Source: Shouchella oshimensis (GTDB lineage Bacteria > Bacillota > Bacilli > Bacillales > Bacillaceae_D). Taken from it: a DNA stretch of 64,000 bases. The stretch lies in contig NZ_KV917380.1 of NCBI RefSeq assembly GCF_002019765.1, positions 858,707 through 922,706 on the forward strand. Direction: 5' to 3'. A program made the translations under genes and the position numbers. The notes under the pieces are model-generated. The model did not search any database, was not told the origin of the DNA, and was given only the letters and a program-made list of their open reading frames with translations. Positions 14,998-24,057 of this stretch are shown piece after piece. Position 1 is the stretch's first letter, and every line of letters starts with the position of its first letter.

Positions 14998-15933
14998 ATG
15001 AAACAAATCCATAAATGGTCTTTTGGAACGTTTGCCCTTAGTGCACTGGTGTTAGCAGCTTGTGGAAACGGAGCGGATGAGCAAAATGATAGTGGGTCAA
15101 CAACAGAGACGATTCCATACGAAGCGATGAATGGTATGCAAGAGATACCTGCAAATCCCGAGAGAGTCGTACTTTTAGCCGATGTTTATTTTGGCTACTT
15201 ACAAGAACTAGGGATTGACGTTGCTGCCACAACTGATTACGTGTTTGAAAGCCCATTTTTAGAAGACTATACAGAAGGTGTTGAGAATTTAGGTGATGCA
15301 AACACTGTATCAGTTGAACAAGTCCTTGAGTTAGATCCAGATTTAATTATTGCTTATGGTTCATCCGAAATTTTAGATCAGCTTGAAAGTATTACAACAA
15401 CAGTTGCTGTTGATTACGCCTCATTAGGCTATAAAGATCAACTGATGGAATTTGGAGAGATGTTTGGTCGGGAAGAAGCAGCTCAAAGCTGGATTGACGA
15501 ATGGGACGCTCAAGTAGAGGGGCTTAAGCCTGATGTACAAGCTGCAGTAGGTGATGGGACCATTTCCATTTTACAGCCGACAGATAGCGATGTTTACCTG
15601 TATGGAAGCGGTTGGGGTCGCGGAGGCGAAATCATGTATGAGGAATTGGATTTAATGATGCCTGAAGCCGCTGTTGAAGCTGTAGAAAACGATGGCTATA
15701 ATAACTTGTCTTTAGAGGTAGTTCCTGATTACGCAGGTGATTATATTTTAACGGCTCCATGGACTGTAAATATGGACGGGAACTTTCTCTACGAAAGCTC
15801 TATTTGGGAAGGGCTTGAAGCTGTAGAGAATGATCGTGTGTTTGAAATGGACCCAATTGGTTATTATTTCAATGATCCTATCTCAGTTGAACAACATCTA
15901 AATGAAATCACCGAGTTTTTACTAAATCAGTAA
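14998..15933 (+). CDS. Iron-siderophore ABC transporter substrate-binding lipoprotein
   Basis: A 311-residue lipoprotein. Signal peptide with lipobox LVLAAC (lipid Cys about residue 22), then an acidic linker. It is a class III binding protein: ERVVLLADVYFGYLQELGID starts the first lobe, VEQVLELDPDLIIAYGSS is the typical FecB/FeuA helix-strand unit, and a long bridging helix follows. It delivers Fe3+-siderophore to a FecCD-type permease at the cell surface. No permease or ATPase gene is adjacent, so the partner is elsewhere. The Fur box and promoter just upstream support iron control. The siderophore is unknown. Confidence 0.9.
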   Translation: MKQIHKWSFGTFALSALVLAACGNGADEQNDSGSTTETIPYEAMNGMQEIPANPERVVLLADVYFGYLQELGIDVAATTDYVFESPFLEDYTEGVENLGDANTVSVEQVLELDPDLIIAYGSSEILDQLESITTTVAVDYASLGYKDQLMEFGEMFGREEAAQSWIDEWDAQVEGLKPDVQAAVGDGTISILQPTDSDVYLYGSGWGRGGEIMYEELDLMMPEAAVEAVENDGYNNLSLEVVPDYAGDYILTAPWTVNMDGNFLYESSIWEGLEAVENDRVFEMDPIGYYFNDPISVEQHLNEITEFLLNQ

Positions 15934-15942
15934 CTCATGAAT

Positions 15943-15978
15943 GCTTGTTGGCTATATTTTATGCTGACAGGCTTTTTT
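15943..15978 (+). terminator. Terminator of the siderophore-binding protein gene
   Basis: GCTTGTTGGC (15943-15952) pairs over 10 bp, with G-U pairs, with GCTGACAGGC (15963-15972), followed by six T residues. Confidence 0.85.
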
Positions 15979-16032
15979 ATTGATTTTCAATTGGTTGCTC
16001 GGTAAAGTTGAAAAGAAACAGGAGGTATAGAA

Positions 16033-16860
16033 ATGATTCTTTCAGTCGATACACTCCAGCAATGGATGAAACAAGGCAAAACGTTTAGTTTGTTAGATGC
16101 AAGACATGACTTAAAAGATGAACAAAAAGGGAAACGTCTGTACAACAATGCTCATATCCCTGGTGCAATTTTTATTGATATGGTGGAGGAGATGGCAGAT
16201 CGAACCTTACTAGAAGGTGGACGTTACCCAATGCCTTCTGATGAGGCAATGATTGAGATGGCTGAGCGTAAAGGAATTGATGAGGCTACTCCAGTTGTGA
16301 TTTATGATGAAGGTAGTGGTGGAATGGCTGCTGGGAGAGCTTGGTGGATGCTGTCGTATATCGGGCATGCATCTGTGTACATTTTAGATGGTGGCTTTAA
16401 TGAATGGACATCAAGAGGGTATCAAACAACAGATGAACGAAGCATCCCTACACGATCGTCTTTCTCTGCAACGATTCGAACAGAAAGGAAAGTAGCCCAT
16501 TATGATGTTGCCAAGCGGTCAAAAGCTACGCATTTATTAGATGCACGGGCCTACGAACGATTTCTTGGAGAACAGGAAGAGCATGATGCAAAGTCTGGTC
16601 ATATACCAGGGGCTACGAGCCTATTTTGGAAGCAAGTGCTAAATGAAGATGGTACGTGGAAGAATAAAGAACAGCTTGAGCAAGAATTTCAGCTATTAGG
16701 AGACAAAAACAAAGAAGTGATTGTTTATTGCGGATCAGGCATTTCTGCTTGTCCACTTTATTTAGGATTGGAACAAGCTGGCTTTACAAACGTAAAACTG
16801 TATCCAGGATCTTGGAGTGACTGGATTACACATGATTACCCAATTGAAAAAGGGGAATAG
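16033..16860 (+). CDS. Thiosulfate/3-mercaptopyruvate sulfurtransferase (two rhodanese domains)
   Basis: A 275-residue cytoplasmic enzyme with the standard two-domain layout. An inactive N-terminal rhodanese domain (about 1-135, LLDARHD, NNAHIPGAIFID) is followed by an active C-terminal one (about 155-275, HLLDARAYERF, SGHIPGAT). The persulfide-carrying Cys233 lies in the loop YCGSGISAC. It moves sulfane sulfur from thiosulfate or mercaptopyruvate to acceptors such as cyanide or thiols. The loop sequence does not separate the two donors firmly. SD GGAGGT precedes the ATG. A weak terminator and then the photolyase gene follow. Confidence 0.92.
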   Translation: MILSVDTLQQWMKQGKTFSLLDARHDLKDEQKGKRLYNNAHIPGAIFIDMVEEMADRTLLEGGRYPMPSDEAMIEMAERKGIDEATPVVIYDEGSGGMAAGRAWWMLSYIGHASVYILDGGFNEWTSRGYQTTDERSIPTRSSFSATIRTERKVAHYDVAKRSKATHLLDARAYERFLGEQEEHDAKSGHIPGATSLFWKQVLNEDGTWKNKEQLEQEFQLLGDKNKEVIVYCGSGISACPLYLGLEQAGFTNVKLYPGSWSDWITHDYPIEKGE

Positions 16861-16865
16861 AAGTA

Positions 16866-16895
16866 AGGCGTGTTGCTTTTGCAATGCGTCTTTTT
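16866..16895 (+). terminator. Weak terminator between sulfurtransferase and photolyase
   Basis: GGCGTGTTGC-TTTT-GCAATGCGTC forms a ten-pair stem with several G-U pairs, followed by a T5 run. Readthrough is likely. Confidence 0.55.
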
Positions 16896-16922
16896 ACAAT
16901 TGAATGAAAAGGAGAAAACGAA

Positions 16923-18344
16923 ATGGCTGTCCACATTGTTTGGTTTCGGAGAGATTTGCGATTACAAGACCATCAAGCACTTGCCACAGCGCTCGCAGCT
17001 TGTTCAAAAAACGATTCAATAATGGGTATCTTTCATATTCACCCAAAATTAACAGAATCCTTTACTGTTCGTCACGATTACTTCTATGAAACGTTAAAGG
17101 CATTTAATGATCATGCAAACGAATTGTCATTCCCTATTTTATTTTTGTATGGTGAACTAGAAGCGAGTTTTGATGAATTAAAGGCAAAAACGGATCCTAT
17201 CCACACCATTTATTACAATCGAGATGAAGTCGGCTTTGGCAAGAAGCGAGATCAAGCTTTTGAGAAATGGGCAAAGTCTGCGCAAATAAAAACAAAATCC
17301 TTTATAGATCACCATTTGCATGGGGCCTATGACAGTTTAAAAGAAGATGATACTCATTACAAAGTATTCTCGCCTTATTATAAAAAATGGCGACAGCTTC
17401 ATAAACCAGATCCAGTCTGCATAGACGAATCTCTTTTACAGCAAAAAAGTCTTTCTAAAAAGCCGAAGCATGAAGCTGGTGAGCATGCGTATAAACAAAT
17501 GATGCAGCAAAAAACAGGCAAATGGAAGCAGGAGGCTGGAGAGCAATATGGGCGAGAATATCTCCAATCCTTTATTGACGATACTATCGAATCTTATAAG
17601 AGAGATCGTGACTACCCAGAAATAGAAGGGACAAGTCGCTTATCAAAATTTTTAAGAACAGGTGCTTTATCTATTCGAACAGTTTATCAAATGGCGGAAG
17701 AAAAAAGAGATCAACTTAAAGACGATTCAGGTGTTGAAACGTTCATACAGGAATTAGCGTGGCGCGATTTCTATAATATGATTTATGTCCATTACCCGAA
17801 AAGTGATAACTTGGAAATTAAATCAGCCTATCAAGGGCTCGACTGGCGCTCAGATGAAGAGCAACTGCAGGCTTGGAAGGAGGGTAAAACCGGCTATCCT
17901 CTCGTTGATGCAGCTATGCGGCAATTGAACGAAACCGGCTGGATGCACAATCGACTACGAATGGTGGTTGCTTCTTTTCTAACGAAGCATTTGTTGATTG
18001 ACTGGCGTTTAGGAGAGCGCTATTTTGCTGAACGCCTGATAGATTATGATCCAGCTTCAAATATTGGCGGTTGGCAATGGGCAGCATCAACAGGTACCGA
18101 TGCGGTACCATACTTTAGAATCTTTAATCCATATCGTCAGTCAGAGCGGTTTGACCCGTATGGACGCTTTATTCGTTCGTATGTCAAAGAATTAAAGGAT
18201 GTGCCGACCAAAGCAATTCATATGCCTCATGATTTGAGTGAAGAGGAACGGGAAGAGTATGGTTGCACTGCTTACGAGAAGCCAATTGTTGATCATCAGT
18301 CGGCGAGAAAACGAGCGCTTCAAGCCTTTGGCAACAACGATTAA
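16923..18344 (+). CDS. phrB: Deoxyribodipyrimidine (CPD) photolyase, class I
   Basis: A 473-residue FAD flavoprotein that repairs UV-induced cyclobutane pyrimidine dimers with blue light. The N-terminal antenna domain begins HIVWFRRDLRLQDHQAL. The FAD domain carries EGTSRLSKFLRTGALSIR, ELAWRDFYNMI, a DAAMRQLNETGWMHNRLRM segment, and DYDPASNIGGWQWAASTGTD, then the end motif FNPYRQSERFDP. All core FAD and DNA-lesion motifs are intact and the length is typical. SD AAGGAG precedes the ATG. Antenna chromophore type cannot be read. Confidence 0.95.
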   Translation: MAVHIVWFRRDLRLQDHQALATALAACSKNDSIMGIFHIHPKLTESFTVRHDYFYETLKAFNDHANELSFPILFLYGELEASFDELKAKTDPIHTIYYNRDEVGFGKKRDQAFEKWAKSAQIKTKSFIDHHLHGAYDSLKEDDTHYKVFSPYYKKWRQLHKPDPVCIDESLLQQKSLSKKPKHEAGEHAYKQMMQQKTGKWKQEAGEQYGREYLQSFIDDTIESYKRDRDYPEIEGTSRLSKFLRTGALSIRTVYQMAEEKRDQLKDDSGVETFIQELAWRDFYNMIYVHYPKSDNLEIKSAYQGLDWRSDEEQLQAWKEGKTGYPLVDAAMRQLNETGWMHNRLRMVVASFLTKHLLIDWRLGERYFAERLIDYDPASNIGGWQWAASTGTDAVPYFRIFNPYRQSERFDPYGRFIRSYVKELKDVPTKAIHMPHDLSEEEREEYGCTAYEKPIVDHQSARKRALQAFGNND

Positions 18345-18365
18345 ATAGAGAAATGCAAGCAAGAA

Positions 18366-18376
18366 TTTGCTATACT
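18366..18376 (+). promoter_or_regulatory. Extended -10 promoter of adeR
   Basis: TTTGCTATACT contains the extended -10 pattern TGnTATACT, about 35 bases before the GTG start of the PucR-type regulator. No clear -35 box, as is common with extended -10 promoters. Confidence 0.55.
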
Positions 18377-18410
18377 TAGATGAGTGAATGAAGAGAAAGT
18401 AGGGTTTGTC

Positions 18411-19562
18411 GTGACAGATGCATACAAACTATTTTTAACCAAAACCTATACACATTTAGATGCGTTCGTCGAAAGTTTAGGTAAATTGCTTGCTTGCCCC
18501 ATTACCATTGAGAACAAGCACCATCACTTGCTTGCTTATTCTGAACACGGTGAGGGAACAGATTCGGCAAGAATTTCAACCATTATTGGTCGAAAAGTTC
18601 CTGATAATCTGATTCATCGATTTTGGAAAGATGGTGTGATGACTGCACTCAATCAATCAGCGGAGCCATTATTAATTGCTGGAATAGAAGAGTTCGGACT
18701 AGGAAAGCGTGTTGCTCTTTCCATTAGAGATGGTTCAAATGGAGTAATTGGCTACATTTGGATATCAGAAACAACCCGAACACTAACGGTATTCGAACAA
18801 CAATGGTTAAAAAAAGTAGCGGTTAAAGCAAGCACTTATTTTTCTATGTACGATCGTGAGCAGCTAGCCCCTACTAAAGAAGAAAAGCTTTGGAAAGTAA
18901 TGACGAACACGTACAGCCCTACCGACTTACCAGCGTCTCTAATGGACCAAACAAATGAAAAATGTATGCTAATGATTGATTTACATCGTAAAACGGAGCA
19001 TCTAATGAAAGTCGAGCAACTTTTACAACCGCTTGCACCACTCTATATGTTTGATGGACGATACTTTATTGCTTTGGTAGCGCATGCTTCTATAGCCGAT
19101 CCTCTTATAACCATTCAAACCGCAATGCCTTCAAACCTTTCAATAGTTTGTGGAAACCCTGATCGTTCTCTAGAAGGTATGGCAAAGTCATATGAGCAAG
19201 CAAAAGAAATGCTTTCATTAAAAAATCGTTTTAAAGAAGAATTAAACAGTCTGTTATTTTATTATCAGGCTGGAGCGATGCGCTACGTCGGACCTTACGA
19301 GGAAAAAGCCTATGTAAGTAGTAAGCATCCGGCTATTGAACAATTAAAGCGTTACGATCAGCAAAATCAAACCAATTTATTGAAAACCTTAGATGAGTAT
19401 TTAAAAAATGATAGTCACCTAGTCACCACAGCAAAAGCGTTGCATATTCACACTAACTCTTTACAGTATCGTATAAAACGAATAACGGAAATTACTAACA
19501 TACGTTTAAAAGATCCAAATGAACGGACGGGTTTATATTTAGATTTGCGAGGTGAACACTAA
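18411..19562 (+). CDS. adeR: PucR-family activator of alanine dehydrogenase (AdeR-like)
   Basis: A 383-residue transcription regulator. The GTG at 18411 is chosen because AAAGTAGGG lies six bases upstream; the GTG at 18384 has no such site. An N-terminal ligand-sensing half (about 10-150, with HHHLLAYSEHGEG and IGYIWISE) is followed by a GGDEF-like spacer. A PucR C-terminal helix-turn-helix (about 325-380) carries LLKTLDEYLKNDSHLVTTA and HTNSLQYRIKRI. The next gene is ald. In B. subtilis the PucR-type AdeR activates ald in response to alanine, so the same role is inferred here. Confidence 0.82.
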   Translation: MTDAYKLFLTKTYTHLDAFVESLGKLLACPITIENKHHHLLAYSEHGEGTDSARISTIIGRKVPDNLIHRFWKDGVMTALNQSAEPLLIAGIEEFGLGKRVALSIRDGSNGVIGYIWISETTRTLTVFEQQWLKKVAVKASTYFSMYDREQLAPTKEEKLWKVMTNTYSPTDLPASLMDQTNEKCMLMIDLHRKTEHLMKVEQLLQPLAPLYMFDGRYFIALVAHASIADPLITIQTAMPSNLSIVCGNPDRSLEGMAKSYEQAKEMLSLKNRFKEELNSLLFYYQAGAMRYVGPYEEKAYVSSKHPAIEQLKRYDQQNQTNLLKTLDEYLKNDSHLVTTAKALHIHTNSLQYRIKRITEITNIRLKDPNERTGLYLDLRGEH

Positions 19563-19579
19563 CTGTTCAATAGTCTGAT

Positions 19580-19602
19580 CATTTGTGTTTTTCACACAAA
19601 TG
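19580..19602 (+). promoter_or_regulatory. Perfect hairpin/inverted repeat between adeR and ald
   Basis: CATTTGTGT (19580-19588), loop TTTTC, ACACAAATG (19594-19602): a perfect 9-bp stem with no T-run after it. It lies about 90 bases before the ald start. It could be an AdeR or other operator, or a processing hairpin. Confidence 0.5.
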
Positions 19603-19693
19603 GGAAGGAAGAATTTTAGCCCCAACTCATGAAGAGAAAAGTTGCTTTCGTGGATATACTACAATTAAGATGCGCCAAAGGAAGGTGATTGTT

Positions 19694-20818
19694 GTGATTA
19701 TTGGAGTGCCTAAAGAAGTGAAAAGTTTTGAAAATCGCGTAGCAATGACGCCAGCCGGTGTCGTCACGCTAACGACAAGCGGGCATACGGTTTTGATTGA
19801 ATCTGGAGCAGGGGATGGAAGTGGCTTCACGAATGAAGAGTATAAGCAAGCCGGAGCGAAAATGATGCAGCAAGCAGCTGACGTTTGGGCTCAAGCAGAT
19901 ATGATTATAAAAGTAAAAGAGCCTCTTGAATCCGAATTTAGCTTTTTCCGAAAGGGGTTAATTCTATTTACCTACCTACACTTAGCAGCAGAAGCAGCGC
20001 TTACAGAAGCCCTTGTGAAGAAGGAAGTTATTGCGGTTGCATATGAAACCGTTGAACACAATCGAACCTTACCACTTCTAACACCAATGAGTGAAGTCGC
20101 AGGTCGAATGGCAACCCAAATGGGTGCACGATTTCTTGAAAAGACAAATGGAGGAAAAGGTATATTATTATCAGGTGTACCAGGGGTTAAGCGAGCGAAG
20201 GTAGCGATCGTTGGTGGTGGTGTAGTTGGAACCAATGCCGCAAAAATGGCCATTGGACTAGGTGCTCAAGTTACTTTACTTGACGTTAGTGCAGAGCGTC
20301 TACGCCAGCTCGATGACTTATTTGGACATGACATACAAACGATGATGTCCAATCCTCTTAACATTGCTGTAGCGGTGGAAGAAGCAGATTTGGTTATTGG
20401 TGCAGTACTAATACCAGGGGCCAAAGCGCCAAGGCTGATTACAGAAGAGATGATTAAAACAATGAAGGAAGGGAGTGTAGTAGTAGACGTAGCGGTAGAT
20501 CAAGGCGGAATTGTTGAAACGGCAAATAGGGTGACAACTCACGACCAGCCCACATATGTGAAACATGGAATTATTCACTATGCAGTTGCCAATATGCCAG
20601 GCGCTGTACCGAGAACGTCAACCATCGCTCTAACCAATGTTACGATTCCATATGCAAAGCAGATTGCAGACCTTGGCATTATTAAAGCATTGGGTTCAAA
20701 TCTATCGCTAGCAAAAGGGTTAAATACAGCTGCCGGATATGTAACCTATGAAGCAGTGGCTACAGATTTAGGATTTGATTATAAAAAAGTAGATGAAGCC
20801 ATTCCGTTACTCTACTAA
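19694..20818 (+). CDS. ald: Alanine dehydrogenase
   Basis: A 374-residue enzyme for the reversible NAD-dependent oxidative deamination of L-alanine to pyruvate and ammonia. Start GTG at 19694, after GGAAGGTGA, giving the expected N-terminus [23 protein letters not shown]. It has the substrate-domain residues in KVKEPLESE and FTYLHLAAE, then the nucleotide-binding glycine motif [14 protein letters not shown] (about 173). It ends near DEAIPLLY, all typical of Ald. In Bacillus it supports alanine use and sporulation. It follows the AdeR-like activator and ends at a strong terminator. Confidence 0.95.
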   Translation: MIIGVPKEVKSFENRVAMTPAGVVTLTTSGHTVLIESGAGDGSGFTNEEYKQAGAKMMQQAADVWAQADMIIKVKEPLESEFSFFRKGLILFTYLHLAAEAALTEALVKKEVIAVAYETVEHNRTLPLLTPMSEVAGRMATQMGARFLEKTNGGKGILLSGVPGVKRAKVAIVGGGVVGTNAAKMAIGLGAQVTLLDVSAERLRQLDDLFGHDIQTMMSNPLNIAVAVEEADLVIGAVLIPGAKAPRLITEEMIKTMKEGSVVVDVAVDQGGIVETANRVTTHDQPTYVKHGIIHYAVANMPGAVPRTSTIALTNVTIPYAKQIADLGIIKALGSNLSLAKGLNTAAGYVTYEAVATDLGFDYKKVDEAIPLLY

Positions 20819-20850
20819 TCGTACGATGGAAAAGTGCTTTTAGAAAAGAA

Positions 20851-20898
20851 AGAGGCTGTTTCGTTCAGACTTGATGCTAACGAAACAGCCTCTATTAT
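20851..20898. terminator. Bidirectional terminator between ald and lactonase gene
   Basis: A perfect 15-bp stem: AGAGGCTGTTTCGTT (20851-20865) with AACGAAACAGCCTCT (20879-20893). T-rich sequence follows in both directions, so it serves both convergent genes. Confidence 0.93.
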
Positions 20899-20923
20899 TT
20901 GTATACAGATAAACAGGTTTTGT

Positions 20924-21979
20924 TTACTGAATGGAGTCTGAAACGAACACAACACAAACTGGATAGGGCATTGGAATTTCACTTTCAAGAAGTGATAGTT
21001 TGCCTGTGTCTTTATTACGACTGTATAAAGTCAAGTTGCTCGACTCTTGGTTAGATGCGAGTAGGTATCCACCTGAAGGGTCAATGTGAAAATCTCTAGG
21101 CCAATTGCCTTCTGTAGAAACAATTTCTACAAGCGTGAGTTCTCCAGAGAGATCATTTACGGCGAAGCTTGCGATTGAATTATGCCCTCGATTCGCTGCG
21201 TATACAAATTTACCATCTTGAGAGACGTGAATAGCACTGCCAAAGCTTTCTTCTACAAAGCCTTCAGGCAATGTAGAGATCGTTTGGATTTCATGAAGTT
21301 CACCTACTGTTGCGTTGTACGCGCAAACAATAATTTCATTCGAGAGCTCGGTCATAATGTAAGCATAGGCCTCGTGTGGATGAAAGGCAATGTGCCGTGG
21401 TCCTGCACCTGGCGTTACCTTTAGGGTGAAATGTTTATCTAGCTCTCCGTTATTGTTTATATAAAGAATCACTTCATCTGTCCCAAGGTCAACCGCCACT
21501 GCGTAGTGCTCATCAGGTGTAAAGCCAGAGAAATGGGCATGAGCTTTTTCTTGTCTTTCCTTATTAGGACCACTACCTTCATGCGTCACTTTTGATAAAA
21601 TGTCGCCGATAGATCCATCTTCTTCAATAGCATAAGAAAGGATTGTACCACTATGGTAATTAGCAGATAACCCTTTTGTTTGGTCTTTTGAGACGGTTAC
21701 ATGACAAGGACCACCATCTGCCGTAATTTGCTGATTCATTGGTTGCAATGAGCCGCTCTTAGGGTTCATTTCAAATGCAGCAATGCCACCTTTCTTATCT
21801 TCTTTCATTACAGCGTATAACTTGTTCTCGTTTGTTATCGTCACATAAGTAGGATCTTTTAGTTCGGCAGCTAACTGCTGATTGCTTATCTTATTTGTTT
21901 CGGTGTCTAATGTAAATGTATATACACCTTTACTATCTCCTTTTGAATACGTACCAATATAGCCACGGTATTGTGTCAT
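20924..21979 (-). CDS. pgl: 6-phosphogluconolactonase, beta-propeller type (YkgB-like)
   Basis: A 351-residue protein. Start ATG at 21979, after AAAGGAAGGA; longer readings lack a ribosome site. It opens with YRGYIGTYSKGDSKGVYTFTLD and shows repeated propeller blades ending in patterns such as GPCHVTVSKD, GPRHIAFHPHE, FVYAANRGHNSI and WPRDFHIDPSG, typical of seven-bladed lactonases of the Pgl/YkgB family. The enzyme opens 6-phosphoglucono-lactone in the pentose phosphate pathway. It is unrelated to the NagB-type Pgl. It precedes nothing functionally linked here. Confidence 0.88.
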   Translation of the reverse strand: MTQYRGYIGTYSKGDSKGVYTFTLDTETNKISNQQLAAELKDPTYVTITNENKLYAVMKEDKKGGIAAFEMNPKSGSLQPMNQQITADGGPCHVTVSKDQTKGLSANYHSGTILSYAIEEDGSIGDILSKVTHEGSGPNKERQEKAHAHFSGFTPDEHYAVAVDLGTDEVILYINNNGELDKHFTLKVTPGAGPRHIAFHPHEAYAYIMTELSNEIIVCAYNATVGELHEIQTISTLPEGFVEESFGSAIHVSQDGKFVYAANRGHNSIASFAVNDLSGELTLVEIVSTEGNWPRDFHIDPSGGYLLASNQESSNLTLYSRNKDTGKLSLLESEIPMPYPVCVVFVSDSIQ

Positions 21980-22033
21980 TGTATCCTTCCTTTCTTCATT
22001 TCGATCACTGCTAGTATACATGAACAATATGGA

Positions 22034-22945
22034 TCATTCATGTGTAAGAGGTTCTTTTCCTTTCCTACGGTTTAAAATTTTTGATGACGTGAATGTGAGT
22101 AATCCAGTCCAAATAAAGAAAAACGCAATAAATTGCACTAGAGAGAAAGGCTCTTTGAAAATGAAAATTCCTAGAAAAAGCATCGTCGTCGGTGCAATAT
22201 ATTGAAAGAACCCAACAAGGGAAAAGGGAATGTGCTTTGCCCCAAACGAAAATAAGATAAGGGGTACGGCGGTGAAGATACCTGCACCTGAAAGTAATAT
22301 GATCGTCGAGTTATCCATAGAAAAGACTGAATACGTTGTGAAAAAGAGTAAGTATAGGAGTGCTATAGGCGTAACTAATGCGGTTTCGATAAACAATCCA
22401 GCCGTAGCAGAGATGGAAACAGAACGTTTAATAAAGCCATAAAAGCAGAAGCTTAGCGCCATCCCAAATGCCGCCCAAGGAATCGTTCCATTAAATACAA
22501 TTAAGATAAGGACACCAATCCCTGCTGCACTGACTGCAAAAATTTCGGCGCGACTTAATGTTTCTTTAATAATAACAGTTGCAAGTACTACGTTAAGTAA
22601 AGGATTAATATAGTAAGCTAAACTCGCTTCTAATACCATATTGCTGCTAACCGCAAAAATAAATAAAAACCAGTTTAAGCTAATAAAGATGGCTGCAAAA
22701 ATCATTTGCATAAGTAGCTTAGACTGGGTAAAAACGGTTTTTATTTCACTTATGTATTGAGCTTTTCGTCTCGCAAAAAAGAGCAAAAGAACCATGAAAA
22801 AAAACGCAAATGAAATCCGATACATTAACACATCTAAAGCAGGTATAAAAGAAAGCAATGCCCAGTAAAGTGGTAAAAACCCCCAAATGAAATAAGAGGA
22901 CAGGGTCGTGGTTACCCCCATTCGAAAATTTTGTTCTTGTTGCAT
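22034..22945 (-). CDS. rarD: RarD-family EamA transporter
   Basis: A 303-residue membrane protein with ten predicted helices in two EamA repeats. The beginning GVTTTLSSYFIWGFLPLYWALLSFIPALDVLMYRI and the segment NWFLFIFAVSSNMVLEASLAYYINPL are hallmark RarD sequences. The family belongs to the drug/metabolite exporter superfamily; the name comes from chloramphenicol sensitivity, but the substrate is unknown. A basic C-terminal tail (NRRKGKE) is cytoplasmic. It is upstream of the lactonase gene on the same strand with a 54-base gap. Confidence 0.9.
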   Translation of the reverse strand: MQQEQNFRMGVTTTLSSYFIWGFLPLYWALLSFIPALDVLMYRISFAFFFMVLLLFFARRKAQYISEIKTVFTQSKLLMQMIFAAIFISLNWFLFIFAVSSNMVLEASLAYYINPLLNVVLATVIIKETLSRAEIFAVSAAGIGVLILIVFNGTIPWAAFGMALSFCFYGFIKRSVSISATAGLFIETALVTPIALLYLLFFTTYSVFSMDNSTIILLSGAGIFTAVPLILFSFGAKHIPFSLVGFFQYIAPTTMLFLGIFIFKEPFSLVQFIAFFFIWTGLLTFTSSKILNRRKGKEPLTHE

Positions 22946-23223
22946 ACATCATTCTCCCATTCTTAATAGTCCCTTTATTCTAGTTGATTTCTTGAAAAAA
23001 TAACATGATTTTGACTTTTGCTAAAAGAAGTGTTGACTGACCATTACGTATAAGCTGATCAATCGGGCGGGCATCAATCGTGTTTGTCTCAAAAAAATGA
23101 CAGAATGTAAGGAAAGTTTACAATTTTTTCAGTATAAATTCCAAAATCAGCAGGAAAATAGCTTTTTACTACGAATAGAGTAAGGATACATCAAGAACTG
23201 TTTGTAGAGAGGTGTTGAGTCAT

Positions 23224-24042
23224 ATGAACGTGTTTGCTTCAGTAGATATGGAAGGGATAACGGGCTTAGTGGATCGACAATTTGTCACTCCAGGAGAGCG
23301 ATTTTACCAACGTGGTCAAGAGCTGATGACGAATGAGGTTAATCATGTTGCAGAAGCTGCTTTTGCACATGGCTGTACCAATTTCATTGCGAATGATTCA
23401 CATGGGAAAATGAATAATATTTTAATTGAAAAGCTTCATCATCGTGTGCAATTAATCTCTGGTGAAGTGAAGCCCTATTCAATGATGCAAGGTGTAGATG
23501 AATCGTTTGACCAGGTATTCTTTATTGGGTACCATGCAAGAGCTTCAATGCCAGGTGTCATGAGTCATACGATGATTTTTGGTGTTCGAAACATGTGGTT
23601 AAATAACGAGTTAATCGGTGAATTAGGACTTAATGCGTTTCTTGCTGGTTACTACGATGTTCCCGTTACACTTGTAGCTGGTGATGAAGGCGCTTGCAAA
23701 GAAGCAGAAGCGCTTCTTCCAAATGTGGTAACCGCTCCTGTAAAAACCGCACAATCCCGTTCTTCAGCTTTATGTTTATCGCTAGAAGAAAGTAAACAGC
23801 TACTCCAACTAAAGACTGAAGAAGCTCTTTTGAAGAAAAATCATTCTCCTTTAAAGCTTAAAGGTGCGCCTTTATTACATATTGAATTTGCGAATTATGG
23901 TCAAGCCGAATGGGCAGCATTGATGCCAGGTGCTTCAATAGAATCAGGAACGACTGTGGCATTTGAGGCAAAAGACATCAAGGAAGCTTACCAAGCTATG
24001 CTTGTAATGACAGAGCTTGCGATGCAAACAACGTTTTGTTAA
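23224..24042 (+). CDS. dppA: Zinc D-aminopeptidase DppA (M55)
   Basis: A 272-residue cytoplasmic enzyme that cuts D-Ala-D-Ala and D-Ala-Gly-Gly type peptides. ATG at 23224 after AGAGGTG. Metal and active-site motifs: SVDMEGITG (Asp and Glu, residues about 8-10), a NDSHGKM segment, FFIGYHARASMPGVMSHT, and GDEGACKEAE. Length matches B. subtilis DppA (274). It opens a dpp-ykf operon of ten closely spaced genes for uptake and use of cell-wall peptides. In B. subtilis this operon is CodY-controlled; I found no convincing CodY box here. Confidence 0.93.
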   Translation: MNVFASVDMEGITGLVDRQFVTPGERFYQRGQELMTNEVNHVAEAAFAHGCTNFIANDSHGKMNNILIEKLHHRVQLISGEVKPYSMMQGVDESFDQVFFIGYHARASMPGVMSHTMIFGVRNMWLNNELIGELGLNAFLAGYYDVPVTLVAGDEGACKEAEALLPNVVTAPVKTAQSRSSALCLSLEESKQLLQLKTEEALLKKNHSPLKLKGAPLLHIEFANYGQAEWAALMPGASIESGTTVAFEAKDIKEAYQAMLVMTELAMQTTFC

Positions 24043-24057
24043 AGAGAGGCGAAGGCG

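Noticed and set aside
19583-19693. N-terminal extension of alanine dehydrogenase
   Set aside because: It would read through the hairpin at 19580-19602, has no ribosome site and adds residues not found in Ald, whose usual start fits GTG at 19694.
23115-23145. CodY-box-like sequence upstream of dppA
   Set aside because: The best alignments to AATTTTCWGAAAATT have five or six mismatches, too many to call, even though dpp is CodY-controlled in B. subtilis.
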